In this document: positions 15,088-23,385 of the stretch, piece by piece
Layout: every line of letters begins with the position of its first letter
Numbering within the stretch: position 1 is the stretch's first letter
DNA from: JBLWXV01 sp048267245
Lineage (GTDB): Bacteria; Bdellovibrionota; Bacteriovoracia; Bacteriovoracales; Bacteriovoracaceae
Direction: 5' to 3'
DNA length: 64,000 nt
Assembly (NCBI GenBank): GCA_048267245.1
Contig: JBLWXV010000001.1
Location: 1,178,001-1,242,000, forward strand
The notes under the pieces: model-generated
Told to the model about the DNA's origin: nothing
Databases searched by the model: none
What the model saw: the letters and a program-made list of their open reading frames with translations, nothing else
Made by a program: the position numbers and the translations under genes

Positions 15088-16653
15088 CTAGAGGGGATTT
15101 GATTTAAAGTGCACGATGATATCGAGACGGCGAGATCTTTCGCAGTCATAGGGAGCACAATTTCCCGTTGTTTTTTGTGGAGCAGATGCTGGCATCCTAA
15201 GTACCAATGGGTCGGCATGACCCATGCCAGAGACCTTAACTTTCGAGCGAAAATCCTCTTTAAAAGGAAAGTCGATGAAGTCACCATCAAATACATAACC
15301 AACTACTTCGCGAGCGCGCTCAATTGAGAGTTTCATATTGTATTGATAGGCTTCAGGATATTTTAGGGTAGGTGAGACGACTTCGCCTTTAAACCACGGG
15401 CTTGAGTGGCCAACAAACTCTATCGAGTCAACTTGCTCGCGCAATTGGCTATCGCCAAAAATTTCCTGCGAATAAATTTCCATCAGAGTGTGAAGGCGAT
15501 CCTTAGACATTTCAGTGAGAATTGAACTGTCTTTTGAGAAGTAAAAGCTCTCTTTCACTTTGATTGAAACACTTCCCATTTTTAGTTCTGGGGCCCATTC
15601 GAAGTTGGCCATGGCAAGTTTGTGGCTCATCTGCTTGTAAGCCGAGACCACTTGCTCATGTCCGGTTAGGCTAACACTTGCAGGGGCCCTGCCTGGAGTT
15701 AGGTCATCTCCAGCTTTTCCATTTTGAATGTGGGCCATCTTTTCCATAAGCTCAGCACGCTCGCCCTCAAAGGAAACTTTGGCTACAGCAAGTTGATGCT
15801 GAGTTTTTTCAAGACTTCTCTCGAGTTCCGTAGCGGCCCTCTTCCAAGTCGCACTCTCTTGATTCGCGGCGACCACTTTGTCGTTAAGTCCTATAATTTC
15901 TTGTTTGAGATCCGCATTCTCTGTTTCAACAGCTCTTAGTTGCGCCACGAGGTCGCGATTAGTTTTTAAGAGTCCTTGAACCGTTTGTTCTTGCGCCTCA
16001 ATGCGCTTACCCATGGCCGCATTTGAAGTTTCATTAGTCGTCGTTAGTCCCTTATCAAGAAACTTATCAATTTGAATTTGATAACTAGTGAGCTTCATCG
16101 CCATATCGCCAGGAACTTCTACCTCGCCGCTAGCGATTGACTCGAACGCTTTTTGGTAATTCTTTTTTAGTTGAGTGAGTTGATAGCGAAAGAGTGTGTC
16201 TTGTCTCTTGAACTGCTTTTTCATCGCTTCAACTTGCAGATCTAATTTTCCAACTTGAGCATGGAGGGAGCGAATCTCTTCGTCTTTGCTTTCAATAATG
16301 CTTGAGAGTTCTCGCTTTTCATATTCACCCACGAGCTTGTCTTTAAAGCCTAGTTCTTGGTCGCGTAACTTTGTCTCTAATTTGCGAATCAGTTTTTGAT
16401 AGTCAAAAATACGCTCATTCTTTTCTTTGAGGACGCGATCTATATTGGCCAGAACAGCGTTCTTTTTCTCTTCTACAGACTTCACTTCACTCCAAGTGCG
16501 CTGCCCCTCTTCGAGGAGCGGGGCGAGAGTTCCTCGGCCATCTCCTGAAGTTTCACTTGATACTTGATCGCTCCAAGGGTTTAGGGCGTGTGATGCTGGT
16601 GCAAAGGACATCGTGAGTAGCGAAATGAATGCGAGTTCTTTTTGCCAAACCAT
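15088..16653 (-). CDS. Coiled-coil protein with C-terminal OmpA-like domain
   Basis: A 521-residue exported protein. The signal peptide ends ...SFAPASHA. Residues about 60-320 are a long charged coiled coil (many E/K/Q heptads). The C-terminal 170 residues are OmpA/MotB-like: ESFYFSKDSSILTE (start strand), IEFVGHSSPW in place of the usual VEGHTD, LSIERAREVV, VSGMGHADPL and ERSRRLDIIVHF. Such domains bind peptidoglycan. The layout resembles envelope-spanning OmpA coiled-coil proteins seen in motility and envelope systems. The ribosome binding site is weak. It heads the anchor/HAMP/PilZ group. Confidence 0.75.
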   Translation of the reverse strand: MVWQKELAFISLLTMSFAPASHALNPWSDQVSSETSGDGRGTLAPLLEEGQRTWSEVKSVEEKKNAVLANIDRVLKEKNERIFDYQKLIRKLETKLRDQELGFKDKLVGEYEKRELSSIIESKDEEIRSLHAQVGKLDLQVEAMKKQFKRQDTLFRYQLTQLKKNYQKAFESIASGEVEVPGDMAMKLTSYQIQIDKFLDKGLTTTNETSNAAMGKRIEAQEQTVQGLLKTNRDLVAQLRAVETENADLKQEIIGLNDKVVAANQESATWKRAATELERSLEKTQHQLAVAKVSFEGERAELMEKMAHIQNGKAGDDLTPGRAPASVSLTGHEQVVSAYKQMSHKLAMANFEWAPELKMGSVSIKVKESFYFSKDSSILTEMSKDRLHTLMEIYSQEIFGDSQLREQVDSIEFVGHSSPWFKGEVVSPTLKYPEAYQYNMKLSIERAREVVGYVFDGDFIDFPFKEDFRSKVKVSGMGHADPLVLRMPASAPQKTTGNCAPYDCERSRRLDIIVHFKSNPL

Positions 16654-16929
16654 ATCTAGAAAACCCTGTCTGAAGTGTTTTGTACCAGTGGCGATACAAG
16701 CTTTCTTATCGGATCTTAAGGATGGGATTTGAGGAAAAATTTGCCTGCTTAAGTATCTAATTAGGCGTGATTGTTGATTTTTTAACTCAAGAATGTCGGA
16801 CGAAAAACCGATGGGTTTAGTCAGCTATGAAAGAGTATATTTACCGAACAATTCTCTATTTTGGGTTGGGTGTGAGCCTGGCCTACGCCAGTAGTGTGAT
16901 GCCCATGCAGCTTGGGCAAGTGAATAAAA

Positions 16930-16947
16930 GAGGGGCTCTCGCCCCTC
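16930..16947 (-). terminator. Intrinsic terminator of sodB
   Basis: GAGGGGC (16930-16936), loop of four, GCCCCTC (16941-16947). On the minus strand it is followed by TTTTATT. It lies just after the sodB stop. The 306-base stretch 16654-16959 holds only this hairpin and no convincing gene. Confidence 0.85.
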
Positions 16948-16959
16948 AATTAATTCTCT

Positions 16960-17535
16960 CTAGAGATTCTTATTGGCGAAATCCCAGTTTACGAGATTCC
17001 AGAAGTTCTCAATGTATTTCGGGCGGGCATTTCTATAGTCAATATAGTATGCGTGCTCCCACACATCGAGAGTAAGAACTGGCGTTTGACCAGCTGTGAG
17101 CGGGCAACCAGCATCATCAGTGTTAACGATATCTAGCTCGCCATTGGCAGTTTTCACAAGCCAAGTCCAGCCTGAACCGAAGTTCGTAGCAGCTTTGTTT
17201 GAGAATTCTTCTTTAAACTTATCAAAGCTTCCCCATTTTTTAGAGATGGCGTCAGCTACCGCACCAGTTGGAGCGCCACCAGCATTTGGAGCAAGACAGT
17301 TCCAGTAGAAAGTGTGGTTGTAAGTTTGAGCAGCGTTATTGAAAAGGCCACCAGTTGATTTCTTGATGATGTCTTCAAGTGACATATTTTCAAATTCAGT
17401 ACCTTTGATACCGTCGTTGAGCTTTGTCACGTAAGCTTGGTGATGCTTTCCGTAGTGGTACTCAAGAGTTTCAGGACTGATATGCGGCATCAAGGCATCT
17501 TTTGGCCATGGTAGTTCAGGCAATTTGTGTTCCAT
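16960..17535 (-). CDS. sodB: Superoxide dismutase, Fe type
   Basis: A 191-residue cytosolic Fe-SOD that converts superoxide to H2O2 and O2. Metal ligands fit H27 (YHYGKHH), H74 (YNHTFYW), D157 and H161 (DVWEHAYY). Q70 in AAQTYNH marks the iron-type second-sphere glutamine. Length and FGSGW are standard. AAGGAG lies six bases before ATG. It has its own promoter with a palindrome over the -35 box and its own terminator, so it is monocistronic. Confidence 0.95.
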   Translation of the reverse strand: MEHKLPELPWPKDALMPHISPETLEYHYGKHHQAYVTKLNDGIKGTEFENMSLEDIIKKSTGGLFNNAAQTYNHTFYWNCLAPNAGGAPTGAVADAISKKWGSFDKFKEEFSNKAATNFGSGWTWLVKTANGELDIVNTDDAGCPLTAGQTPVLTLDVWEHAYYIDYRNARPKYIENFWNLVNWDFANKNL

Positions 17536-17585
17536 TTCGAGCTCCTTCGTTAGTTCTGTTGGAATACATGATTAAAGTACCTAAA

Positions 17586-17614
17586 GTTATAGGGCGTCAT
17601 GAGTAATTACTCAA
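17586..17614 (-). promoter_or_regulatory. sodB promoter with overlapping palindromic operator
   Basis: On the minus strand TTGAGT (17609-17614), a 17-base spacer and TATAAC (17586-17591). The -35 box overlaps a perfect 14-base palindrome TGAGTAATTACTCA (17600-17613). Further ATGAG repeats lie just upstream. The palindrome is a candidate regulator site; the regulator is unknown. Confidence 0.6.
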
Positions 17615-17750
17615 GCTGCATGAGTGAAAACTTATGAGATGTCTAATAGCGTTAGAGTGTCATTTATTTAAATGATTTTTTTTGCTGATGGAAGGGCGGC
17701 CTTGGGTTAGGCTATTTTCAGTTAATTAAATGCTCACGGAGGAACCTCCA

Positions 17751-18695
17751 ATGAAACTGGCATTGTGCGCTATAAGTTTAACGCTTCTTTCCCAATTTAC
17801 CTTCGGCGGGGAGCGACCTGCATGGGTAAATTCTCCCGCTGAGTTTTGTGGAGCCGCAAAGTTGTGCGCTGTAGGTGAAGGGAGTGGGCAAATGAGCGCT
17901 GCTGCGGCCGCGCGCAATGAACTCGCGCGCATCTTCGAAACAAAGGTGAGTTCTGAGTCCACAGTGGCCACCAGTGCAAGTGAGCAAAGTTCGGGTAGCG
18001 TCGTTAGTGGCGAGCTCTCTGAGTCACTTTTAAGTGTCATTAAAGAGACGACCAACGAGGTACTCGAGGGCGTGAATATTGAGCAAAATTTTGAAGGCGA
18101 AGATCGCTATTATGCTATGGCGGTGCTCAGTCGTATGAAAGCCGCAAGTCTCTTTGAAAATAAAATGAAGAGCCTAGATGAGGAGAATGTGGCGCTCTTT
18201 GAAACCGGTCGTCGCACTGATCTCTATCGCATTTTGAAAAACTTTGATTTGCGCGAGCGCTTAAATACTCGATACCAAATTCTAAGAAACACGCCCTATG
18301 CCTCGCCAATTAGTTACTCTGACGTCATGAAAATGAAGGCCAAGTTTCGCTCAAATCGCACTCCGGTCTCCGTTCAAATTGAAAACGATGAGCTTAAAGC
18401 GTTTGTAGTTTCGCTTCTTTTAGAGATGGACTTTAAGGTCGTACCAAGCAGCGAAGCGAAGTTTGATGTCGTCGGAAAGTGGATCGACACAAAAGAACAC
18501 CTCAATGTGAAAGGCTTTGAAAAATACACATTTGTGTTTGAACTTACAGCTAAATCAAAAGAGAGTGCCAAGCTTGGTAGCTTGACCGCCGAGAGTACAC
18601 AAACGGCCAGAAATGTGGCCCAGTGTAGAGAGCGAGCTCTACCCATAATTAAAGATGAAGTTATTAATACTATTGATAGACTCAATATTAATTAG
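17751..18695 (+). CDS. Secreted LPP20-like envelope protein
   Basis: A 314-residue exported protein with signal peptide MKLALCAISLTLLSQFTFGG. The start of the mature chain (RPAWVNSPAEFCGAAKLCAVGEG.. AAAARNELARIFETKVSS) follows the LPP20/FlgP pattern: a PxW-lead, a GxG turn, then the Ala-rich helix. The C-terminal half is unassigned. The start at 17751 has GGAGG eight bases upstream and gives the signal peptide at residue 1; an ATG at 17730 is less likely. It is the first of four envelope genes in tandem with short gaps. Confidence 0.65.
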   Translation: MKLALCAISLTLLSQFTFGGERPAWVNSPAEFCGAAKLCAVGEGSGQMSAAAAARNELARIFETKVSSESTVATSASEQSSGSVVSGELSESLLSVIKETTNEVLEGVNIEQNFEGEDRYYAMAVLSRMKAASLFENKMKSLDEENVALFETGRRTDLYRILKNFDLRERLNTRYQILRNTPYASPISYSDVMKMKAKFRSNRTPVSVQIENDELKAFVVSLLLEMDFKVVPSSEAKFDVVGKWIDTKEHLNVKGFEKYTFVFELTAKSKESAKLGSLTAESTQTARNVAQCRERALPIIKDEVINTIDRLNIN

Positions 18696-18712
18696 ACCAC
18701 CCAGGATGTGTT

Positions 18713-19399
18713 ATGAATTTTAGAAAATTAGTACTTGCCCTGTCGCTACTGGCCCTCGGCGTCTCATGCGGCTCTTCCAAGAAAAAAGAGCGTGAACTCG
18801 AAGAGCGTGAGCACGAAGAAATTCAGAGAGATTACGTTGTAATGGATGCGAGCTCAAACTATCGCCCTGGTTGGGTTGAAGATGCTGAGGTATGGGCCGG
18901 TGAAACTGAAGGTTACGACACTAAAACGAATCGCTACTTTGCCTTTGAAACCGAGCCAAAGTCTTCGCGCACTGTCGCCTGCAAACTAGCCAAGAGCCAA
19001 GTGAACCTGAATATCGCTGGCGAAATTTCAACTTTCATCGATCGCACTCTCGCGACCACACTTGAAGGTGATGCCTCAATTGATCCCAACAACCCACAGG
19101 TAAAAGCACTTCAACAATATATCGACGAAACTCTTGTTGAAAAAGTTGTGAGTGAAATTAACGGTGCCTCGACGATTAAAGTTTATTGGGAAAAACGCCA
19201 ATTTAAAGAAGACCTTGGTGCTAAGAAGGACTATCAGGCATTTGTTTGTAGTGTGCTCGTTCGCATGAACGCAAAAATGCTCTCAAATGCGGTTGAAAAA
19301 GCTGCTAGCCTTGTTTCTAATCAAGCAGGACCTAGCTTGAAGTCGAGAGTTCAAGAAGCTTTGAAAAATGCTGATGAAAAATTTGAAAATAAAAACTAA
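18713..19399 (+). CDS. Lipoprotein, second LPP20-like member
   Basis: A 228-residue lipoprotein with lipobox LGVSCGSS (Cys20 as lipidation site). A Glu/Arg-rich tether (EREHEEIQRD) follows, then PGWVEDAEVWAGE, a run of the same kind as the preceding protein (CKLAKSQVNLNIAGEISTFIDRT, KVYWEKRQF..YQAFVCSVLVRM). It looks like a distant relative of LPP20 lipoproteins. It lies 17 bases downstream of the previous gene and 18 before the LpoB-like gene. Confidence 0.65.
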   Translation: MNFRKLVLALSLLALGVSCGSSKKKERELEEREHEEIQRDYVVMDASSNYRPGWVEDAEVWAGETEGYDTKTNRYFAFETEPKSSRTVACKLAKSQVNLNIAGEISTFIDRTLATTLEGDASIDPNNPQVKALQQYIDETLVEKVVSEINGASTIKVYWEKRQFKEDLGAKKDYQAFVCSVLVRMNAKMLSNAVEKAASLVSNQAGPSLKSRVQEALKNADEKFENKN

Positions 19400-19417
19400 T
19401 AAGAAAGGATTAGAGAA

Positions 19418-20026
19418 ATGAAAAAGATTTTAACTCTTAGTATTCTACTCACTCTTGGCGTCTCTTGTGGCTCATTTAAGGCCAAACGCGTGGACTCAGC
19501 AGAGAGTGATGAAAAGGCCCTTGAAATTACTGATAAGTGGGTTCAGCGCGACACGGAAAAAGTGGTGAGTGAAGTTGTCGACACCATTACACAGCACAAA
19601 GGCTTTAAAAGATACCTCATGCAGCAAGGCAAAACTCCTGCTCTCTTTATTGGTGAAGTCAAAAACCTCACTAGTGAAGCCTATTTTCCGATTAACGATA
19701 TCAACGATGAACTTCTCAATGAACTTTCAGCCTCAGGGGATTTTATACTTGTAGACGCTGCCGCCAGAGAGAAGATCCTCGCTGAGATCACTTATCAAAA
19801 TGATGGCATGGTTGATCCGGTAACTGCAAAACAAGTTGGCCGTCAAACTGGTGCAGATCTAATTATTTTTGGTAACGTTTATATGAAGCCAGAAACTCGC
19901 GATGGAAAAACGATCAAACAATACTCAATCAACATCCGTATGACAGATATTGAAAAGGGTATCGAAGTGATGAGAGCGAGATCAAAACTCTCTAAATTCT
20001 CTGATCAAAAAGCAGTCGGGTGGTAA
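19418..20026 (+). CDS. LpoB-like penicillin-binding-protein activator lipoprotein
   Basis: A 202-residue lipoprotein (lipobox LGVSCGSF, Cys17). The LpoB-like C-terminal domain shows LFIGEVKNLTSEAYFPI, a FILVDAAAREKILAEI segment and the well-conserved DGMVDPVTAKQVGRQTGADLIIFGNV, then a strand-rich end. In E. coli, LpoB is an outer-membrane lipoprotein that activates PBP1b. Whether it does so here is unknown. AAGGATTAGAG precedes ATG. Neighbours LPP20-like and COG3014-like genes occur with LpoB-like genes in other proteobacteria. Confidence 0.8.
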   Translation: MKKILTLSILLTLGVSCGSFKAKRVDSAESDEKALEITDKWVQRDTEKVVSEVVDTITQHKGFKRYLMQQGKTPALFIGEVKNLTSEAYFPINDINDELLNELSASGDFILVDAAAREKILAEITYQNDGMVDPVTAKQVGRQTGADLIIFGNVYMKPETRDGKTIKQYSINIRMTDIEKGIEVMRARSKLSKFSDQKAVGW

Positions 20027-20029
20027 GAT

Positions 20030-21688
20030 TTGCAACGTCTAGTTAGTTTAGTCTCTCTTCTTTTACTGTTAGGGGCCTGTGCCTCTGGTGGCCTAAAGGA
20101 GAGAGACAAGTTGAGAAATTTTGTGAGCGCTGGCAATAGTACTGGCGCTCTTGAGCTTCTCGCCAATGATAAAATCTTCCACGAAGAAAAAAATAAACTG
20201 CTCCTTCACTTAGAGAAGGGGAGTGTTTTCTTTGAAAGTGGAGACCTCGATCAAGCTATCGCTGAATTTGAGATAGCAAAAGAAGTCGCGGCTAAGCTCT
20301 ATACTGTGAGTATCTCAAAGAAAGTGGCCAAGACTTTTACCAATGACAACTCTGATAACTACTATGGTGAAGCATTTGAGCGCTCGACTATACATTTCTA
20401 TTTGACCCTGGCCCATTTTACGAAGTTTCAAGAGAGTGGAGATAGGGAAGCGCTCTACCGCGCCCGCGCCGAATTGCTGGCCTGGGACAGCATGCTCACC
20501 ACTCTTCAAAATGATCGCCTGGGTGAGAGCGTGTTTAAAAATGATCTTCTCGCTAAAGTTTTTGGTGGAATGATTCACGAAGCACTGGGAACGCGCAATG
20601 ACTTAGGAACTGCATTTATTCTCTATAGTGATGCGATGACAGTTCTCTTTCGCAACTACAATTCCTACCGTACCTATAATGAGAGGGCCGAGCGTTTTCA
20701 AAGTGATTTTGAGAAACTCCCAAAACTCTCAAGTGAAAAACTCAGTGAACTCTACATTACCCCAACTCCTGAATCTAATAGTTTAAGAGATTTTCTTACA
20801 TATAAAATTCACTATCTGGCCAAACTAGTACGCCCAAATGAACTCAAGAAGTACCAAAAGCTCTATCCTGCAACAGAGAACTCCTCAAAGCTTCTCGCCG
20901 ATGCCTTAAAGGCAAAAACGGGAGCAGTCTTTGTCCTTAGGGAAGGACTTATCCCAAAGAAAGTTCCCGAAGAAATCTACTTTGGACTTGAGAAGGCCCT
21001 CAGTGGTCAGTCTGGCAAAGGGGCGCAAGCTGCTGCCGCAGTTGGAACAGTTGCCCTAACAGTTTTTGCGGCTAAAGTTCTGGGTTTAACGCCGCCTGCT
21101 GGTTCAGGTGATGTGGGTGGAGCTTACTTTGGAATTAAGTCTGCCGAACTCGCTGCAAGCACGGTCGCCATTAGTTTTGAATTGCCAAAGATTGAAAACA
21201 ATCGCCCCCCTGAGTTGATGCAATTGCGCGTCTACACAAAAGATGGTGCCCTAGTTAGCGAGAGGGCGCTGGCCTTGACATCTCCGTATGGTGATATTGC
21301 CGAAGAGGCCGTGCGCGAGCACAGTGCCTCGGTTCTTGTAAGAACGGGAACGAGAGTCGCTATCAAGCACGCTGCTGCCATTGCGGCCGCCTACGGAACT
21401 TACCGCGCGCTTAAAGGTGATAATAGCGACAATGATTTTCTTGCCCGTTCGGCCGCCTTGCTCGGTTATGTGGCCGCAAGCAAGGGCATTGCCGCTAGTG
21501 AGCGCGCCGATACACGCTACTGGTCTCTGATTCCAAGCAATGTGCGTGTGACTGAGGCTGCCTTGGCCCCAGGAAACTACAATTATGAAGTTATGGCACT
21601 AAAAGAAGGTCAGTGGCAAAGCCGCTCCAAGGGAAGCTTTGAAGTGGGCGAGGTAGGCAAAAAGTACGTTGCTCTCAGACTCTTCTAA
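20030..21688 (+). CDS. COG3014-like lipoprotein
   Basis: A 552-residue lipoprotein that starts at TTG (lipobox LLGACASG, Cys16). The N-terminal half is helical and TPR-like (ESGDLDQAIAEFEIA), then a signature-like ISKKVAKTFTNDNSDNYYGEAFERSTIHFYLTLAHF. The middle has a Gly/Ala-rich segment (GAQAAAAVGTVALTVFAAKVLGL). The C-terminal half contains beta strands and a second Ala-rich helix. This matches COG3014-type proteins, of unknown function. It starts three bases after the LpoB-like stop; the ribosome binding site is poor, so coupling is likely. Confidence 0.65.
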   Translation: MQRLVSLVSLLLLLGACASGGLKERDKLRNFVSAGNSTGALELLANDKIFHEEKNKLLLHLEKGSVFFESGDLDQAIAEFEIAKEVAAKLYTVSISKKVAKTFTNDNSDNYYGEAFERSTIHFYLTLAHFTKFQESGDREALYRARAELLAWDSMLTTLQNDRLGESVFKNDLLAKVFGGMIHEALGTRNDLGTAFILYSDAMTVLFRNYNSYRTYNERAERFQSDFEKLPKLSSEKLSELYITPTPESNSLRDFLTYKIHYLAKLVRPNELKKYQKLYPATENSSKLLADALKAKTGAVFVLREGLIPKKVPEEIYFGLEKALSGQSGKGAQAAAAVGTVALTVFAAKVLGLTPPAGSGDVGGAYFGIKSAELAASTVAISFELPKIENNRPPELMQLRVYTKDGALVSERALALTSPYGDIAEEAVREHSASVLVRTGTRVAIKHAAAIAAAYGTYRALKGDNSDNDFLARSAALLGYVAASKGIAASERADTRYWSLIPSNVRVTEAALAPGNYNYEVMALKEGQWQSRSKGSFEVGEVGKKYVALRLF

Positions 21689-21718
21689 GAGAAAGTTGAC
21701 TCTCTTCTAGGTTCATCC

Positions 21719-21743
21719 GATCCGCTTCTTAATGAAGTGGATC
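21719..21743 (+). promoter_or_regulatory. Hairpin enclosing a start codon
   Basis: GATCCGCTTC (21719-21728) pairs with GAAGTGGATC (21734-21743) as a 10-bp stem (one G-T) around loop TTAAT. The ATG of the next gene (21732-21734) lies across loop and stem, and no clear ribosome binding site precedes it. This suggests translation may be low or regulated. Confidence 0.5.
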
Positions 21744-22715
21744 ACTCTAATCATACTTATTTACTCTGTTAATCTCATGGCCTTTTCTAGGCCGCGAGAG
21801 ATTTCCATTGATGATGCTTTTAAGTTGAGTGATCGCTGGCGCACACTTGCGGCGACAGACGAGGAGGCTATTAGGTCGCTGGTGAAGATTCTCGAGCGCT
21901 CGGCCACTGGCAAGCGCATTATAGCCAAAGCCAGTGAGAGGGCCGCCCTCAGTGGCGAAACTTTTTTTGATATTGTGAGTTCGGGCGAGGGGAGTCTCAC
22001 TGATACCACGCTCATTAGAAAGTTTTCTGCTAAGAATCCTGCCCACGTGGCCTATGAGACCAAGAGTCGAGTCACGATCAACCGCGATCTCTCAGTAATC
22101 GACGCTGTACTCGATCTCGCCCACGAGTTGACTCACTATATTTACCGCGACCCCTTTAATCCCTATACGACATCCTTTACTCTCAAAGAATTTGTAGAGA
22201 ACACAATTGATGGCAAAGGTGGAGAGGTCGACGCTTTCTTAGTTGAATGTCAGGTGCTTCTCGATATTTTTCCCGATCAAAAGCGTCAGCGCGAAAATTG
22301 TGAGCGCGTTCGCGATTCAAGCTCTGGCAAGCTCTCTAAGAAAATGGGCGTCTCAGAGTTTTTTAAAGTTGGCCCCTATCTTGACCGCTTTAAGCGCTCT
22401 CTATCAGAGCACGGGCTAGCGAGCTCTCAATTTAATGACTTGAGTGACGACACTCCTCATTTCATTTCATCTGCTTATGGCATGCCCTATCCTCTGGCCG
22501 CCCTAGAAGAATATATCGGGATTATGGGAAGGGCGTGCGTCAACGATTGGAAGCGACTCTCTCTGATTAAGAAACAGCGCGAAATTGAGGTTGAAGGGCG
22601 GGTCATTGCCAGTGAACAGAGTAGCGCTTTGCAGCGGGGAGAAGCCCAGACAAATTGGGAAGAAATCGACCGCAGCTATCAATTTCGCTGTGCTCAGTTC
22701 GGTCCCTCTCTGTAA
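21732..22715 (+). CDS. Secreted HELTH-motif protein, possible metalloprotease
   Basis: A 327-residue exported protein (signal MKWITLIILIYSVNLMA). Around residues 126-137 it carries LDLAHELTHYIY, an HExxH zinc-binding motif in a helix, followed 30 residues later by EVDAFLVECQ, where the Glu could be the third ligand. The rest has no family I recognise. If active it would be a periplasmic peptidase, which is inference. It follows the lipoprotein operon after 43 bases, and its start codon lies inside a strong hairpin. Confidence 0.65.
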   Translation: MKWITLIILIYSVNLMAFSRPREISIDDAFKLSDRWRTLAATDEEAIRSLVKILERSATGKRIIAKASERAALSGETFFDIVSSGEGSLTDTTLIRKFSAKNPAHVAYETKSRVTINRDLSVIDAVLDLAHELTHYIYRDPFNPYTTSFTLKEFVENTIDGKGGEVDAFLVECQVLLDIFPDQKRQRENCERVRDSSSGKLSKKMGVSEFFKVGPYLDRFKRSLSEHGLASSQFNDLSDDTPHFISSAYGMPYPLAALEEYIGIMGRACVNDWKRLSLIKKQREIEVEGRVIASEQSSALQRGEAQTNWEEIDRSYQFRCAQFGPSL

Positions 22716-22804
22716 AAATGATTTAAGCTCTTCGCGTCTATCTTTTTCTTAAGCGAAATCCAAAAATTCTCCCTTCTTAGCGGCCCTTTTTCGACCCAGT
22801 TTCG

Positions 22805-22833
22805 TTGACTTAGAAATGGCCCAAAGGTAAATT
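22805..22833 (+). promoter_or_regulatory. Promoter of nuoBCDI
   Basis: TTGACT (22805-22810), a 17-base spacer and TAAATT (22828-22833). The predicted start near 22840 gives a leader of about 60 bases that contains a small hairpin TGCGCG/CGCGCA (22858-22877) before GGAG and the nuoB ATG. Confidence 0.6.
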
Positions 22834-22902
22834 GAAGCCATCGCAATAGAAATAATCTGCGCGTTTTGTGTCGCGCAAAAAAATGGGACGGGAGCGCACC
22901 CA

Positions 22903-23385
22903 ATGCAAGATAGTGTCATTCTGATGAAATTAGACGACTTCTTTAACTGGGGTCGTAAGAACTCACTCTGGCCGATGACTTTCGGTCTGGCCTGTTGTGC
23001 GATTGAGATGATGGCAACTGGTGGAGCCAAGTACGATCTCGAGCGCTTTGGCTGTGGGGCTTTTATGGCAACACCAAGACGATCGGATCTCATGATTGTT
23101 GCTGGTACAGTGACAATGAAGATGGCCCCTAGAATTAAAACTCTCTATGAGCAAATGCCTGAGCCACGCTATGTGATCTCGATGGGCTCTTGTGCAAATA
23201 AAGGTGGACCTTACTGGCAGCACGGCTATCACGTTCTCAAGGGCGTTGATGAAATTATTCCAGTAGACGTTTACGTTCCAGGCTGTCCGCCACGTCCAGA
23301 AGCTTTGATTGAAGGTCTTATGACTCTTCAAAAGAAGATCGCCAATGAAAGATTGATTAGAGATAAGTGGGTGAAGCATGCATAA
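22903..23385 (+). CDS. nuoB: NADH-quinone oxidoreductase subunit B
   Basis: A 160-residue cytosolic-arm subunit that holds iron-sulfur cluster N2, the last redox centre before quinone. All four ligands are visible: C31-C32 (FGLACCAIE), C97 (MGSCANKGG) and C128 (VPGCPPRPE). GGAG lies eight bases before ATG. The stop overlaps the nuoC start by eight bases. No nuoA precedes it, which is unusual. Confidence 0.95.
   Translation: MQDSVILMKLDDFFNWGRKNSLWPMTFGLACCAIEMMATGGAKYDLERFGCGAFMATPRRSDLMIVAGTVTMKMAPRIKTLYEQMPEPRYVISMGSCANKGGPYWQHGYHVLKGVDEIIPVDVYVPGCPPRPEALIEGLMTLQKKIANERLIRDKWVKHA

Noticed and set aside
16827..17075. Short ORF with a signal-peptide-like start (MKEYIYRTILYFGLGVSLAYA)
   Set aside because: It has no ribosome binding site, reads through the sodB terminator and then runs antisense through the sodB 3' end, where its residues are not protein-like.
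22858..22877. Hairpin TGCGCG/CGCGCA before nuoB as a riboswitch or terminator
   Set aside because: The stem is only six bases with an eight-base loop and matches no known regulatory RNA; the A-run after it is on the wrong strand for a terminator of nuoB.
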